This document shows, piece by piece, positions 51,814 to 63,164 of a stretch of DNA of 64,000 nt. Below the pieces are notes generated by a model. That model was given only the letters and a program-made list of their open reading frames with translations. It was not told the DNA's origin and searched no databases. The translations under genes were made by a program, and so were the position numbers. Positions within the stretch are counted from its first letter, which is position 1. Each line of letters opens with the position of its first letter. Location: positions 64,155,001 to 64,219,000 of the forward strand of contig JAUMIR010000003.1 in the NCBI GenBank assembly GCA_030847615.1. Direction: 5' to 3'. The DNA comes from Gambelia wislizenii. Its lineage: Eukaryota; Chordata; Lepidosauria; Squamata; Crotaphytidae.

Positions 51814-53146
51814 AAACTATGGGAAGAAATTAAAAAGGACCTAGATATATGGAAGAGATTAAAACTCTCAATTTTAGGGAAAATTGCGTCAATTAAAATG
51901 ATTATATTCCCTAAACTATTATACCTTTTCCAAAACTTGCCAATAATCAATAATGAGAAGACCTTTGAGAATTGGGAAAGGATATTAAAAGAGTATATTT
52001 GGGAGAAGAAAAAGGCAAGAATTAAATGGAACAACCTGATAGACGACCAAATAAATGGAGGATGGGGACTACCTGACTTAAGATCTTATTATGACGCAGC
52101 AGCCTTTTTATGGCTGAAAGACTGGATAACATTAGAAAATGAAAAAACATTAATTGTAGAAAGACAGGATATACGCTATGGCTGGCATGCGTATCTGATT
52201 TACAAAAAAAACCCACAATGGTAAATAAAGACTTCAAAAACCACTGCGTTAGAAGAGGACTACTTAGAGTCTGGCTGAGAATTAAAGACAAATTCTATTA
52301 CAAGATACCTGTCTGGACCGCAACGCAAGAAGCCTTTCAGTCAAGACGGAACAGTTCCAATCCCTGGTTGAGATATTCCGACATAACTGAAATTAGCAAT
52401 GAAGGTACAAGAACACTCAAAACTAAAGAACAAATAACTAGGCAATTCAACATCAATTGGTTCTCCTTCCAATTTATAAACTTTTACACACTAGAAAATT
52501 AGAACAAGAAGTTATAAAAGGTTACATGTGGAAATGGGCTCAAGACATTGGTCACGACATCATATTGGAGGACTGGGAAACAGCAAGAAGAAGAACTAGG
52601 AAGTTTACAGCCTGTCAATCCTTAAAAGAAAACTATCTCAAAGTTTCCCATAGATGGTACTTTACACCAATAAGACTAAACAAAACGAGGGTAACAGTGA
52701 ATAAAAACTGTTGGAAATGTGGGAAAGCTCAAGGTTCCCTGATACATCTATGGTGGAACTGTCCCAAAGTAAGGGGATTCTGGTCTAAAGTTCATGTTCT
52801 GATTAATACTATCTTCAAGATGAAATTAGATTTTACCCCAGAACTCTACCTATTAAATATAATTCAAGGAATAAATAAGAAGGAAGAGGGGAGATACTGG
52901 AAGAATATACTGTACATGATCTCATCCACTAGGATTATCATTGCAAAAAAGTGGAAGTTGAAAGAAGAACCGACCATCGAAGAATGGAGAGATAAGTTAT
53001 GGGATCTAATCGAGATGGATGAGCTAACAAACAGACTGAGACAGTCAAATAACCCAAGAACTAAAAAGGACTGGAAACTGGTATTAGACTTCTGGGAAAA
53101 CTCTGGGGAGATAGATAAAAATTTAAATGAAATACTCACTAATTAG
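51814..53146 (+). pseudogene. L1 ORF2 C-terminal domain with Cys-rich knuckle
   Basis: Three frames carry it: 51898-52224 (WERILKEYIWEKKKARIKWN, GGWGLPDLRSYYDAAAFLWL), 52218-52502, and 52457-53146 (WYFTPIRLNKT, then CWKCGKAQGSLIHLWWNCPK, a C-x2-C ... H-x4-C knuckle). Stops at 53144-53146 as natural ORF2 end. At least three indels. Confidence 0.85.
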
Positions 53147-53838
53147 AAAGGAAAATAGTGTTAAACTTTAAAATAATCTATATATGTAAAAGAGATTTTG
53201 TATAGCAGTGTAGCGTTGTTATGGTAACAAAGTGACATATCCATGAGAGAATATAATAGCGAGAAAAGTGTAATAGAATATATAAAATGGAATCAAAGTA
53301 TAGAGGATAGATTTTTGGAGTGGGAAATATTGATAGTAGTGTAAGTCATGAATTATGAGTCAATTAAAGCAAAGGAAGGTTACAGGAAAACAATTAAGAA
53401 AAGGAACATGTCAACTCAAGGGATTATTAAAGGAAGTTCATAGAAATAGAATCGTGTATTAAGATTTTATTATGGAAATTAGACAACTGATAATCTTTAT
53501 TAGCTAATTTAGTATAACTGGCTAATCTGTGTGAATCTTATATAGGAAAATTAAAAATTCTTTGTATGGAAACAAGGATAAAGAGACAATTTATGTACAA
53601 ACTAGAATACAATTCGCTTTATGGTGCAAGTTTATACATAAATGCGTGTAAAGAAATAAGAATCGGAAGATCAATGCAACTATATGGTATAAATAAGGCT
53701 TAATATACAAAGTATATTTATGTTAGATAAACAAGAAAATGATAATGTACCAATTATGAAAGCGAGAACCGATACTTTTTAAAATGTATTGTCTCTATGG
53801 ATAGAAAATTCAATAAATAACAAAATTTAAAAAAAAAA
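53147..53838 (+). other. L1 3' UTR and poly(A)
   Basis: AT-rich non-coding tail of the L1, ending ATTCAATAAATAACAAAA with a short A-run. Confidence 0.7.
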
Positions 53839-53986
53839 TCCAAAAAGCAAACCTTGATTTTGCCATCTGATATAAGGGACACCATTTACTATGCCATTGC
53901 ATATAATGGGACTTGAGTATTCACGGATTTTTGTATCCACGGAGGGGTCCTGGAACCAAACCGCAGTGAATACGAAGGGACAACTG
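53839..53986 (-). mobile_element. Pogo-like MITE, truncated at the L1 poly(A)
   Basis: Right end GAAGGGACAACTG followed by TA (53987-53988); interior CATTGCATATAATGGGACTT, GAGTATTCACGGATTTTTG. It is the reversed counterpart of 45248-45461 but only its first ~150 bases remain. The lost part would lie where the L1 tail ends. Confidence 0.8.
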
Positions 53987-53988
53987 TA

Positions 53989-55877
53989 CTTGCTTTTATA
54001 GTAATGCTAATGTTACTTGTAATATTAAAGTACTGTACTGTAGCTTTAAAACACTTCCAAGCTCTGAAAAATTGCTATTAGGACATAAGACACTCATGAT
54101 TAGTTATACAACTAACCCTGGGTATGAAGTATTTCAGATTTCGGATTCCCAGAAAAGGGATAATAAATCTGTATTGTTTTGAGGACCTAGTAAAAAGCCT
54201 ATGGTTTTTAAGTCATCACTCCTAGGCATCTAGGACTTGGACCATAAAGACTTAGCATGCCATAACCGCGACTCTACACCCAAATGACATGGCAAAGACA
54301 TTTCTATGCACATATGAATGCAAAGAGAGAAAGAGAGAGAGAAGGGAGGGGAGAAAAAAAGAAAGATAAAAAGAGGAGCCATGGTAGATCAGACTACAAA
54401 CCTGTCTAATTCAACATTTTGGTCCTACAGTCACTACTCTGGCAACTTACACATCACAAAAAAGAGCAGCAGCAACAACAAATAAAAGACAGTAGCCTGT
54501 ATAAAATGTGCATGTTCTAATTTATAAGAACAGATGAACATTTAGAAATACAGTAATTTTAAATAGAATTATAACACATTGCACCATAGTGGAGAAGACT
54601 CTGGGCTAGGAGCCCTGTGTGTTTGCCCAGTCTACCATCCGGATGCTGAATGTTAACAGGCCACTTCAAGGCCTCTTCTTCCTTTTTATGGCTCTTTATC
54701 TTTGAATCAGACATGAACTGGATAGCCTTTCAGCAAAGGATGCCATAAAATGGAAGATTGTCCTCTGCAGTGTAGGACACATGGCCACCCTAGTGGCCAA
54801 CCAGATGCCTATGGAAAGCTCACAAGGACATGAGGTCAATAGCCCTTTTCCACTCATGGCTTTGTAATGATAGGATACTTGGAGGCCAAGAATAAAGTAG
54901 GTTCTCAACTTCTGCCCCATCTCGTGTTTTGGATGAACTCAGAATTAATTAACATTGGCTCTACTGGCAGTGGCTTTTGGGTGTTGGTCAAACCATCTGA
55001 AGGGCAAAAGGTTGAGAAACACTGATTTAGTTAACAAAGATACTATTGTAGAGGTCCTGCTCATCACTTCTGTAGAACTGGTGGCTAACTGGAGGTCATT
55101 GACCAGGGAATTTTACCACCCCAAACACTTTCTCCAGAGATACTGAAATTGGGCTGTAGCAGTTAAAGGTTGTTTTTCATGTTTATAGAGGCAGAGTACT
55201 TCATTCTGTATATGTTATTCCCCTTGTGCCTGAATCTGAAATGTACAGATGGTGGCACAATAGCTCCCAAGTCAGGCAGGACTTAACAGGCTTGCCAAGA
55301 ATGTTCCTGCAGACATAGGAAAAATTGTGGATTTGGGGAGTGGATTTCAATAGTGTATTTTCTTCCCATTGGCACTCCTTTTGTGTTTTATGAATGGGTG
55401 TGTGATGTGCTTCATTGCATCTCCACATGCAGCTGCCACAGCTAAAAAGAATGCTTACCAGGCACATGATGAAGCCATTCAATGGGTTTCACATCTGTTA
55501 AAATATTTATAACTTGCCTTTTAAGGTGGTTACCAGTACATTATGGTTAAAATGTTGACATTAAAACAATTCCCCTGTAGCAATTAGCTGACATGATAAA
55601 AATCAGAACAGAATAACAGTAAAAAAAAAAACCACATAAGAAAAGGCATACTTGGTGAAAGTTTTAGGTAAAAGAAAAGAAAGGGCACATCACCAAGAAG
55701 AGAACACATAATTAGCTAATGGCTGGAATCTTGCTGATGCACTACATTGAGGTAGCCATGCCAGTGTAGCAGTGGCCACACAATGAAAACTGCTGTGTGT
55801 GCAGCAGCCATTAATGACATAAGGCATTGGAGAAAGAGGCTGGTTTGAGCCAGCAAATTTTATCTGCCTCCCCTCAA
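53989..55877. other. No gene seen; two transposon scraps
   Basis: 54118-54172 (TTTCAGATTTCGGATTCCCA ... GATAATAAATCTGTA) is a Tigger-like end. 54975-55025 (CATCTGAAGGGCAAAAGG, TTGAGAAACACTG) is a reversed hAT end. A GA-rich purine run lies at 54322-54376. Frames at 54696 and 55201 lack domains. Confidence 0.4.
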
Positions 55878-56104
55878 TTATTATTATTATGTGCCTTTGA
55901 GTTGACTCCGACTTATGGTGACCCTATCCTAACATTTTCCTGGCAAGATTTATTTAGAGGGGGTTTGCCATTGCCTTCCTCTGTGGCTGAGAGGGTGACT
56001 TGTCCAAGGTCACCAGTGGGTTTTCATGGCTGAGCGGTGATTTGAACACTGTTTTCTAAGAACCCTTATTTAATATTCAAACCACTACATCATGCTGGCT
56101 CTTC
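55878..56104 (-). mobile_element. tRNA-derived SINE, minus strand
   Basis: Starts with (TTA)n, TATGTGCCTTTGAGTTGACT, CTTATGGTGACCCTATCC, and ends GGTGATTTGAACACTG ... AACCACTACATCATGCTGGC. Same family as 11105-11322. Confidence 0.85.
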
Positions 56105-56452
56105 TCTGATGAGCAACTCTGGAAAAATGCTACTACCAGTATAGAGCTCAATCAGGTGTCTGGCCAATATTTATAAGGACAAGTTCAAGAGGGCTTAAGC
56201 TCAGAATGATCTTGGGCTTGCAAGAGAGGTTAAAAATAATAAAAAGTATGTTTTTCATCTATGTTCAATGTAAAAGGAAGAGAATGGAAATGGTAGGTCT
56301 GCTGTGTGAGAAAGAAAATGCATCTGGTGATCATCTACAGTTGTCCCTGCATATTTGCTGGGGTTTGGTTCCAGGACCCCCTGTGGATGCCAAAATCCGT
56401 GAATACTCAAGTCCCATTATATGCAATGGCATAGCAAAATGGTGCTCCTTAT

Positions 56453-57145
56453 CTCTCTCTCTCTCTGGCTTTTCTTCACAAACGAAGATTCAGGAAGGAC
56501 TCGTCCCGCGCTTTCTGCAAGCATGCTGATGACTAAAAAGGACAATCCAAGATAAATAGGTCCAGTTGCAGAAAGCACAGCAGAAGGTTTCCTTGGGTGA
56601 TGTTTCCAGGTTGTGATTCTTTCTGTGTTGTAATTTCTCTTCAAGACTTGTTTGGCATGAGTTCTCAAATAAGGCTGCAGCATTGTGGATAGTGCGTCTC
56701 CATGCCTCCCAATGTGAGGCCAGGGCGGACCATTGTTCATGATCAATTTGGCCGAGCCCGAGATGTTGTCTCAGGGAGTCCTTGTATCAGTTTTTTGGAG
56801 CTCCTCTCTTACGCTGACCCGTGGCGAGTTCACCGTAGAGTACTATTTTTGGGAGGTGATGGTCCTCCATCCTCGAAACGTGCCCTGCGCAGCGCAGCTG
56901 TGTTCTCAATATCATGGCTTCAATGCTGGTGATCCCTGCTTGCTCAAGGACAGCAACATTCGTCACATAGTCAGCCCAGTGTATATTTAGTATTGTGCAT
57001 ATACAGCGCTGATGAAAGCGTTCGAGGAGTCATAAGTGTTGGCGATAGGTGACCCATGTTTCAGACCCATAAAGGAGAATAGACAGTACAATGGCTCTAT
57101 ACACACTGATTTTTGTGCTTTGTCTCAGGTGTGTATTACTCCAGA
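56453..57145 (-). mobile_element. LINE 3' fragment with C2H2-type finger, copy 3, inserted in MITE
   Basis: Starts with (CT)n (reversed LINE tail) and matches copies 1 and 2. Flanked by CCTTAT at 56447-56452 and 57146-57151, a 6-bp target duplication. It reaches about 70 bases further 5' than copy 2. Confidence 0.88.
56488..57145 (-). pseudogene. LINE RT C-terminus and finger, decayed
   Basis: TKISVYRAIVLSILLYGSETWVTYRQHL at 57030-57130 continues, with indels and substitutions, through the LRWxGHV region to the finger near 56560. The stop-free frame at 56417-56746 is the alternate frame, also open in the other copies, not the RT frame. Confidence 0.7.
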
Positions 57146-57269
57146 CCTTATATAAGATGGCAAAATCAATGTTTGCTTTTTGGATTTTTTTTTTTTTTAA
57201 GAATATTTTCAAGCCATGAATACTTAAATCCATGGATACCAAATCTGTGGATACAGAGAGACAACTGTA

Positions 57270-57945
57270 CTTTGCCTCTGTCTTCCTTCAAAAGAAAAAC
57301 AGTGCTCAGCCTATTGAGGACCAGATGAACTGCATCCAGGACTACTAAAGGAAATTGCAAGTTATCTGAGATTCTCTCTGTCTATGATCCTTGAGGATTC
57401 TTGGTGAGGTCCCTGTTGACTGGATATCAGCAAATATTGTTCCCATCTTCAAAAAAGGAAAAAAAGGAGGATCCAGACAACAACCCACAAGTCAGCTTTA
57501 TGTCAATACAAGGAAAGGTTCTAAAACAGAGATTTAAACAGTCACTCTGGAGCATTCAGAAAACAATGCTGTGATTACTGAGAGGCAGCATTTTTATTTT
57601 TGTTTCTAAAAAATGAATCATGTCACTAATCCCTGCCCGCTCTCTCTGATAGAATTAGAGGCTTGGTAGGCCCATGGAAGTCTGCAGATGTAGTGTATCT
57701 TGATTTCAGCAAGGATTTTTGACAAGGTCGTCCACAATTTTCTTTCACACAAGACAGTAAAATGTGAGCTACATGATAGTACTCTTAGGTGGACTTATAG
57801 CTGATTGGTGGTCTGAACATAAAGAGTTCTCACCAATGGTTCATTGTCATCCTGAAGAGAAGTGACAAGTGACAAGCCACAGCATTCTCTCTAAGCCTGG
57901 TGTTATTCAACATATTTATAAAAAGCTTAGTGAAGGAGCAGAGGA
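57270..57945 (+). pseudogene. Old CR1/L3-like RT fossil
   Basis: Readable in shifting frames: VPVDWISANIVPIFKKGKK (near 57405-57465), ADVVYLDFSKDFDKV with the first catalytic Asp (57685-57730), SLVLFNIFIKSLVKEQ (57897-57945). Many stops and indels. Much older than the CR1 at 40159. Confidence 0.7.
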
Positions 57946-58256
57946 GAAACCCAACATTCTCTCTCCCCTCCCTCTCTTGCCATTAGGGACCTAGGTAGGA
58001 CAGAATCTCCTGCATGTCAAAAATCCTTCTCTTTCTCTCATTCAGAACTTGTCTGCTTTACCTCTGAAGTGCATAGCTGCAAATAGTTTGCAACCAAGCA
58101 ACAAGACTCTGTGACCCTGAACACTTCCCTTGGTCTTGGTCAGCACCTCTCTACTCTTTTTTGCTGTTATGTTTGCCTTCTCATAGAGATGGTGAGTTCA
58201 AATGAAGCATCTATCTCTTACCCAAACCTATTCATTAGTTAGGATGTAGGACTTTT
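57946..58256. other. No gene seen
   Basis: Pyrimidine-rich, unclassified. Confidence 0.35.
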
Positions 58257-58570
58257 TTGGATGCATGAAAGATAACGCAAGCAGCCTCGTTGCATTGTGA
58301 GGTTGCTGCGCTGCAGAGTGTCGGTTTCGGATGACGCTCTTCCCTGCCGGTACTGTTGCGGTACCGCGGGGAGAGTTGAGCGTCATATTTCGTTGATTTT
58401 TAAGCACAAAAGTTGATCGTGCTTAAAAATCGACGGAATATGACGCTCAACTCTCCCTGCGGTACCGCAACAGCACTGACAGGGGAAAGCGTCATCCGAA
58501 ACCGACGCTCTGTAGCACAGCAGCCTCACAACGTGACGAGGCTGCTTGCGTTATATTTCATGCATCCCAA
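58257..58570. mobile_element. Near-perfect 314-bp fold-back palindrome
   Basis: Arms of about 150 bases meet at an 11-base loop (AAAAGTTGATC, 58408-58418). Pairs include ATGCATGAAA-ATAACGCAAG, GGTTTCGGATGACGC, GGTACCGC and GAGAGTTGAGCGTCATAT with TTTTTAAGCAC next to the loop. It is CpG-rich compared with the AT-rich surroundings, so it is probably a recent fold-back element. No target duplication was certain. Open frames over it are palindromic artefacts. Confidence 0.8.
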
Positions 58571-58789
58571 TGTGCCTTGGTCCTGTTGTGTGTCATTCCC
58601 AAGCTGTATCAATTGCTTTGCTCTGGTAGTAATGTAGCAGCAATACTTTACTCGATACGGACATTGCGAAACTGCCCAGCTCTAATCCCTGCAGACGTAA
58701 ATCCACTTACGAAGGCACAAGTCCCCAACAGGATTCTGGCTGTACACTCTAAAGAGATTCCGTCAGGCCTATCCAGATGATTTTAAATT
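58571..58789. other. No gene seen
   Basis: A 67-codon plus frame (58577-58780) has no domain. Confidence 0.35.
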
Positions 58790-58949
58790 GTGAATTTTAA
58801 ACTGTGTACTGATAGTTTTAAAATGTCTTAGTCTTACTTGTTTTTAAATTGATAAGTTTTAACTGATATGTGTTTTTAACTAATATTATGTTTATATGTT
58901 AATATGTTATTCCCTGCCTCAATCCACAGGGAGAGGCAAATAAGAAATG

Positions 58950-58981
<32 letters not shown>

Positions 58982-58982
58982 T
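58790..58982 (+). repeat. Retroposon tail-like segment with (TAA)n
   Basis: TTTTAAACTG/TTTTTAACT-rich sequence, TCCCTGCCTCAATCCACAGG, GAGGCAAATAAGAAATGATA then about ten TAA units. Resembles the tail family at 19881. Confidence 0.5.
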
Positions 58983-58984
58983 AG

Positions 58985-59335
58985 TTGGACAATACAATTT
59001 AAAACAGTGAAGCACTTACAACCCTTTGTTAAAAGCTTTCAATTCTAAAAGCCTGCCTGAATTTAAAAAAAAAAAAAAAGCTTCACCTGCCGATGGAAGC
59101 ATAGCAAGGAGGGAGCCATTGTAGCCTCCCTAGGGAGGGAGTTCCAAAGCATAGGGGCAGCTATGAGAAGGCTCTCTCTTGTGTTCCTACCAGTTGTAGC
59201 TGTGAAGCTGGTGGGACTGGGAGAAGGGCCTTTTCTGTGGACCCCAGGGGCCAGACAGGCTCACGTTGGGAGATATGGTCTGTCAGATAGCCTGGACCTA
59301 AGCCATATAAGGGCTTTATAGGTCACAACCAGCGC
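58985..59335 (+). repeat. Dispersed retroposon-like repeat (long copy)
   Basis: AAAAGCCTGCCTGAATTTAA, GCAAGGAGGGAGCCATTGTA, GGGAGGGAGTTCCAAAGC, GGCTCTCTCTTGTGTTCC, GTGAAGCTGGTGGGACTGGG, TATAAGGGCTTTATAGGTCA. Very common in squamates by memory. Class uncertain, probably a LINE 3' region. Short copy at 10699. Confidence 0.55.
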
Positions 59336-59336
59336 A

Positions 59337-59450
59337 AAAATATAAGATGGGTGATACTTGGCTGGACTATAGTACATATAAAAAAGATATAGGGGTCTAA
59401 ATAAATAACAAGCTAAATGTCAGTTAACAGTGTGATGCAGCAGCAGATCA
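59337..59450 (+). pseudogene. CR1 RT fossil (GDTWLD ... QCDAAA)
   Basis: KYKMGDTWLD, then KDIGV, NNKLNVS and QCDAAA align with HKYRMGETWLN ... LGVLVNHKLNMSQQCDAAAK of the CR1 at 40520-40630, with two stops. Confidence 0.7.
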
Positions 59451-59839
59451 AATGAAGTGATCTTTTAAAATTTGTTTATTATTGATCAACTTTTATAGCT
59501 CTTTACAGTCCCAGTGTAAAATAGGTAAATATTGAAAAAATAATATAAAACTGTAACACATGTAGCTCAACAGAATAATTCAGACAAAGCTTCATTATGG
59601 ACTTGGTTGTAGGGCAATATAATCTTCATACATACCCAAAGGCTTGCTGACAAAATGCATGTATTGAAAGTGCCAGATACAACTCAGAGAGGAGAAAATT
59701 CCATAATCTAGGGGTCACTATCAAAGAGGCCCTTCGTTTGTATTGATTAACACATACTGTATAGCTCATTCTTCTCCTTATGGTCCCAGGGTGAAGTATG
59801 TACATATTGATAAAACAATATCACACAGCTGTAAACACT

Positions 59840-59840
<1 letters not shown>

Positions 59841-59884
<44 letters not shown>
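59841..59884. repeat. (GAAA)n microsatellite
   Basis: Eleven GAAA units. Confidence 0.95.
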
Positions 59885-59885
<1 letters not shown>

Positions 59886-59944
59886 GAAGGTAGGTATTGA
59901 TAACTGCCCACACCCCACCCCTGTACTGAATTTAACACCGAGGG

Positions 59945-60110
59945 TATTCTATAGGTTGTATTTTTAATTGTTCTAAATTTGTGCTTCGAATTTAATTGTT
60001 TTAATAATTAATCTTGTTTGGGTTTTGTTTAAATTATCCTTTATGATTTGCCTTGAGTCTCATTTTTGGGAGAAAAGGTATAAATCCCATTCATAAATTA
60101 ATCAAATAAA
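59945..60110 (+). repeat. Retroposon 3' end (GCCTTGAGTCT type)
   Basis: GATTTGCCTTGAGTCTCATT followed by GGGAGAAAAGGTATAAATCC and TAATCAAATAAATA. Same end pattern as 19881 and 24205. Confidence 0.5.
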
Positions 60111-61135
60111 TATTAGCTATAGGGAACACTTTAAAAAACACTTTGATGGAAGCTTTTTAAAAACTACATCTTGATGTATATCTAACTACCTCCAACACCT
60201 ATATAAAACAACTCCTACTACTTGGATTGTTGTCGAACTTCTAATTACTACACATGGATATGATTTTTTCCCAAACCACCTGAAATTCCCCCAGTTCAAA
60301 AAACCTGCTGGCTGCCCCCCCCCATTAATTCCACCTCTAAATCAGCATATATATAGCACAGTGTTTCATAATATATAATAATAATGTTTACCACTATTTC
60401 ACATTGACATATCTTAGCTGAGTGAAAGAGTAAATAGGGAATAAGTTCGCTGTGCTGGAACTGGTGGCGGAACCCCTCACCTTCGCAGGTTGTAGCTCAC
60501 TACCATCTTGAAGACATTTGTGGTGTTCCATCCCGCTCTTTCTCAGGAAGCCTCTTAAGACTGTACCATTTTCAAGCCCATGTTTAGCTTTCATTTGATT
60601 TATTCAATTAACATTTAGACAGGATAAGGCCTTGCTGAGATGCAACAGTCTCATTCACAGGGATATCCTGCTATCAAAGAGGCAGGGTTAAGTCAACATT
60701 CCAAAAGAGGAACAATGGCAAGGCAAATACAAGGCAGACCTCTGTCCGTCCAGCAGTGACCAAGAACAGGACCAGCCAAGAGAGCCAACAGAGGCATTCG
60801 GAAATGACGCTTTTCAGACTCCCTGGTGACACTTTTGAGCCAGTCTTCACCACTGACATTAGGCAGGAAAGCATTCCACTTCTACGGTTATCATCTTAGC
60901 TTGGCTGTCACTGAAGTAGCAAGGAACCAGGATAAAAGAAGGAGATTAAAAGAACAAAAACAAAGCAAGGTACCAAAGAACTTACTGTTCTCCCCAGACG
61001 AGGAGTACAAAAGCCAAACAAAGATTGGCACCCATTAGGGCTGGATTGATCTGAGCCCCCCCCACCCACCCAAAACCAGGCTATCAGGAAAGCATGACCA
61101 TGGCCACTGAACACAGTGAGTTGTACTTTTCTGTA
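60111..61135. other. No gene seen
   Basis: Unclassified. Frames at 60394-61114 have no domain. Confidence 0.35.
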
Positions 61136-61260
61136 TTAAAGGTGGAGAAGGCGGGTCTTGGGAAAGTTTGTGGTTCACAACTCCCAGTGGCCATGCTGGC
61201 TGGGGGATTCTGGGAGCTGTAGTCTAAAAGTATTTTTTTTCCCTAAACTCTGGGAAAGGG
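61136..61260. mobile_element. Fold-back MITE remnant
   Basis: GGAAAGTTTGTGGTTCACAA, CTCCCAGTGGCCATGCTGGC, GATTCTGGGAGCTGTAGTC: the common squamate pair CAACTCCCA/TGGGAGcTGTAG, related to scraps at 7618, 9830 and 43242. Confidence 0.5.
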
Positions 61261-62062
61261 GTTAACATTCATTTTGCCATTGGGCAGCAGGTCTTAAAAA
61301 TCTGTAATCTCCTTTCTTTGCCAGCAGACAAGCACTGGCATAAATGGTCAGCAAACTTCCTAACCTTCAAGCTATTCTTCCAATAAGAGACAAATTCATT
61401 TTGGTTTGTGCTTAGAATATTCTAGCACAGCTTTCCTCAAACCAGTGCTCACTAGATGTGTTGGACTACAACTCCCATCATTCCCAGCTGAGCAAACTTT
61501 ATGTTCAAAAATTGCTGGCTAATACCCCAGATTTATCAGCTGATGGAAACTAATGATTAGGCAAGATTCAGGAAAGTTCGTTCCAAAAACAAAACAAAAC
61601 AAAACAAAAAACCCAAAACCCACACCTATCTCTCTGAAGAAATGGGGTAAAGAAGAAGAAATAACCCCTTATGGTTTAAGCGAGACAAGATCAACCCAAG
61701 AAATTTTTCTGTTGGAGGTAAAAGATAAGACTGTGGCCCCTCTCCCATTGCACATACAGAAACCTAATGGTCCAGTGGTTAAATCTTACTCAAGCACTGA
61801 CAATGGGAAAGTATCCTCCAAAACACTTGAGATAGGAGGGTAGTTTGAGGCATATAGGACATGATGTCCCCAATTGAGAGGAATGGCTTGGGGACTCAGG
61901 AGGAATGGCTGGGGTCTGCCGTTGTTGTATCTCTGCCATTTATTGCCTCAGGTAGCTGTATCACTTTTTGCTTAATGGTAGCTCTGGCCCTAAAGAACAG
62001 GAGAGAACAAACAAGTTTTGAGTTGGGCAAAGGCATGTTCAAAGTAAGACTGAGGAGACCAT
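61261..62062. other. No gene seen; MITE scrap
   Basis: GTGTTGGACTACAACTCCCA at 61458-61477 is another hAT-like scrap. (AAAAC)n lies at 61588-61609. Confidence 0.4.
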
Positions 62063-62620
62063 GGAGATTATCAGACAGAAACACAAAAAACATCCCTGTC
62101 CCACAATCTCCACTCCCACCCCTGTCCCGTCCCTTTCCAGAGTAATCACCCTCTCCACCACACTTACCTCCTCTCCCATCATTCTGGCAGCCCAGGAATG
62201 ACCCTGGATTGAAATTCCATGGATTCTTGCAAGAAGACACAAACATGGGAAGTTAAAAAAAGAACAAGAAAAATACAGAAGAAAAAGTGACAGCAAGCAC
62301 AAAAACACACTTTAAAATGTTCAAGTAACCTGGGGAGGGTCATAAAAAGTGTGTCACTTATCTGGATGTCCTGATCTCACCTGGAAGTATTCTGGCAAGG
62401 ACCTCCCATTGATGCTGGGATCTCGCCAGCAAAACGGGGCACTTTGTTGCACACAGGCAAGTCCATGACAGAAACGAAACGAGGGGATCTATTGATGGCT
62501 TCTCCCAGCAGAATGGATGCATAACGATGGGGGACATACCAGATGTTGTCTGGTAAGGGAGCCCTTTTGCAATCTCCTCACGTTGCTGTAATGCCACTTT
62601 TGACTCGTCTGATAATCTCC
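62063..62620 (+). mobile_element. Harbinger-like MITE, copy 3
   Basis: GGAGATTATCAGACAGAAAC on the left and CGTCTGATAATCTCC on the right. Nearly colinear with 38169-38755 but lacking a short GGAGCTGTAATGGAGC segment. Flanks are CAT and TAA, so the target duplication is not preserved. Confidence 0.8.
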
Positions 62621-63164
62621 TAAGACTTGAAACACAGGTATGAAGAAACTACTGTAGATAAGATCCTCAAGCATGAAGAAACTGTATATCAGTAGATACC
62701 GGAGTCATAATAATCCATGCCATAGTATTTCTGATTTCTATGTGTGGATATGAAAGCTAGACAGAGAAGAAAGCTGACAGGAAGAAAAGCAATGCATTTG
62801 AAATAGGGTGCTGGAGAAGAATTCTAAGAATACCATGGACTATCAAAAAGACAATTAAATGTGTCCCAGAGCAAATCAGGCTTGATTTTTTTGTGACCTA
62901 ATCTGAGACCCCCCCCCCATCTTGGAATATTGCATAATTGGCAATATTTAATAATTTGGCTTAATGTGGCCTTCCACATGGTTACCAGGTAAACCAGGGA
63001 CCCCCAGATACCAAGGCTGGAGTCATGTATAACCAAGGGAGGGGGCCTTTGGAAATTCTCCAAACAAGTAATACTCAGCTCAGAGTTAACATCCGGAAAT
63101 GAATCATCCACTAATCCACTCAAAGATAGAAGACTCCTTGATGCTTGCAAAATGGATCTTTCCT
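62621..63164. other. No gene recognised
   Basis: Unclassified, with poly-C at 62910-62918. It might include the start of the ERV-like LTR, whose left boundary I could not fix. Confidence 0.35.

Larger units (their letters stand above)
49830..53838 (+). mobile_element. L1 LINE, 5'-truncated, degenerate ORF2, poly(A)
   Basis: Holds the end of the endonuclease domain, all of RT, the C-terminal Cys-rich domain, about 690 bases of 3' UTR, and a poly(A) at 53828-53838 preceded by AATAAATAACAAAATTT. Several stops and frameshifts and one internal insertion (50886-51010). The poly(A) abuts a truncated pogo-like MITE. Confidence 0.9.
56338..57267 (+). mobile_element. Pogo-like MITE split by a LINE fragment
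   Basis: CAGTTGTCCCTGCATATTTG at the left and AGAGAGACAACTG at the right, TA at 56336-56337 and 57268-57269. Left piece 56338-56452, right piece 57146-57267, both aligning to the intact 45248-45461 copy. About 230 bases once the LINE is set aside. Confidence 0.88.
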
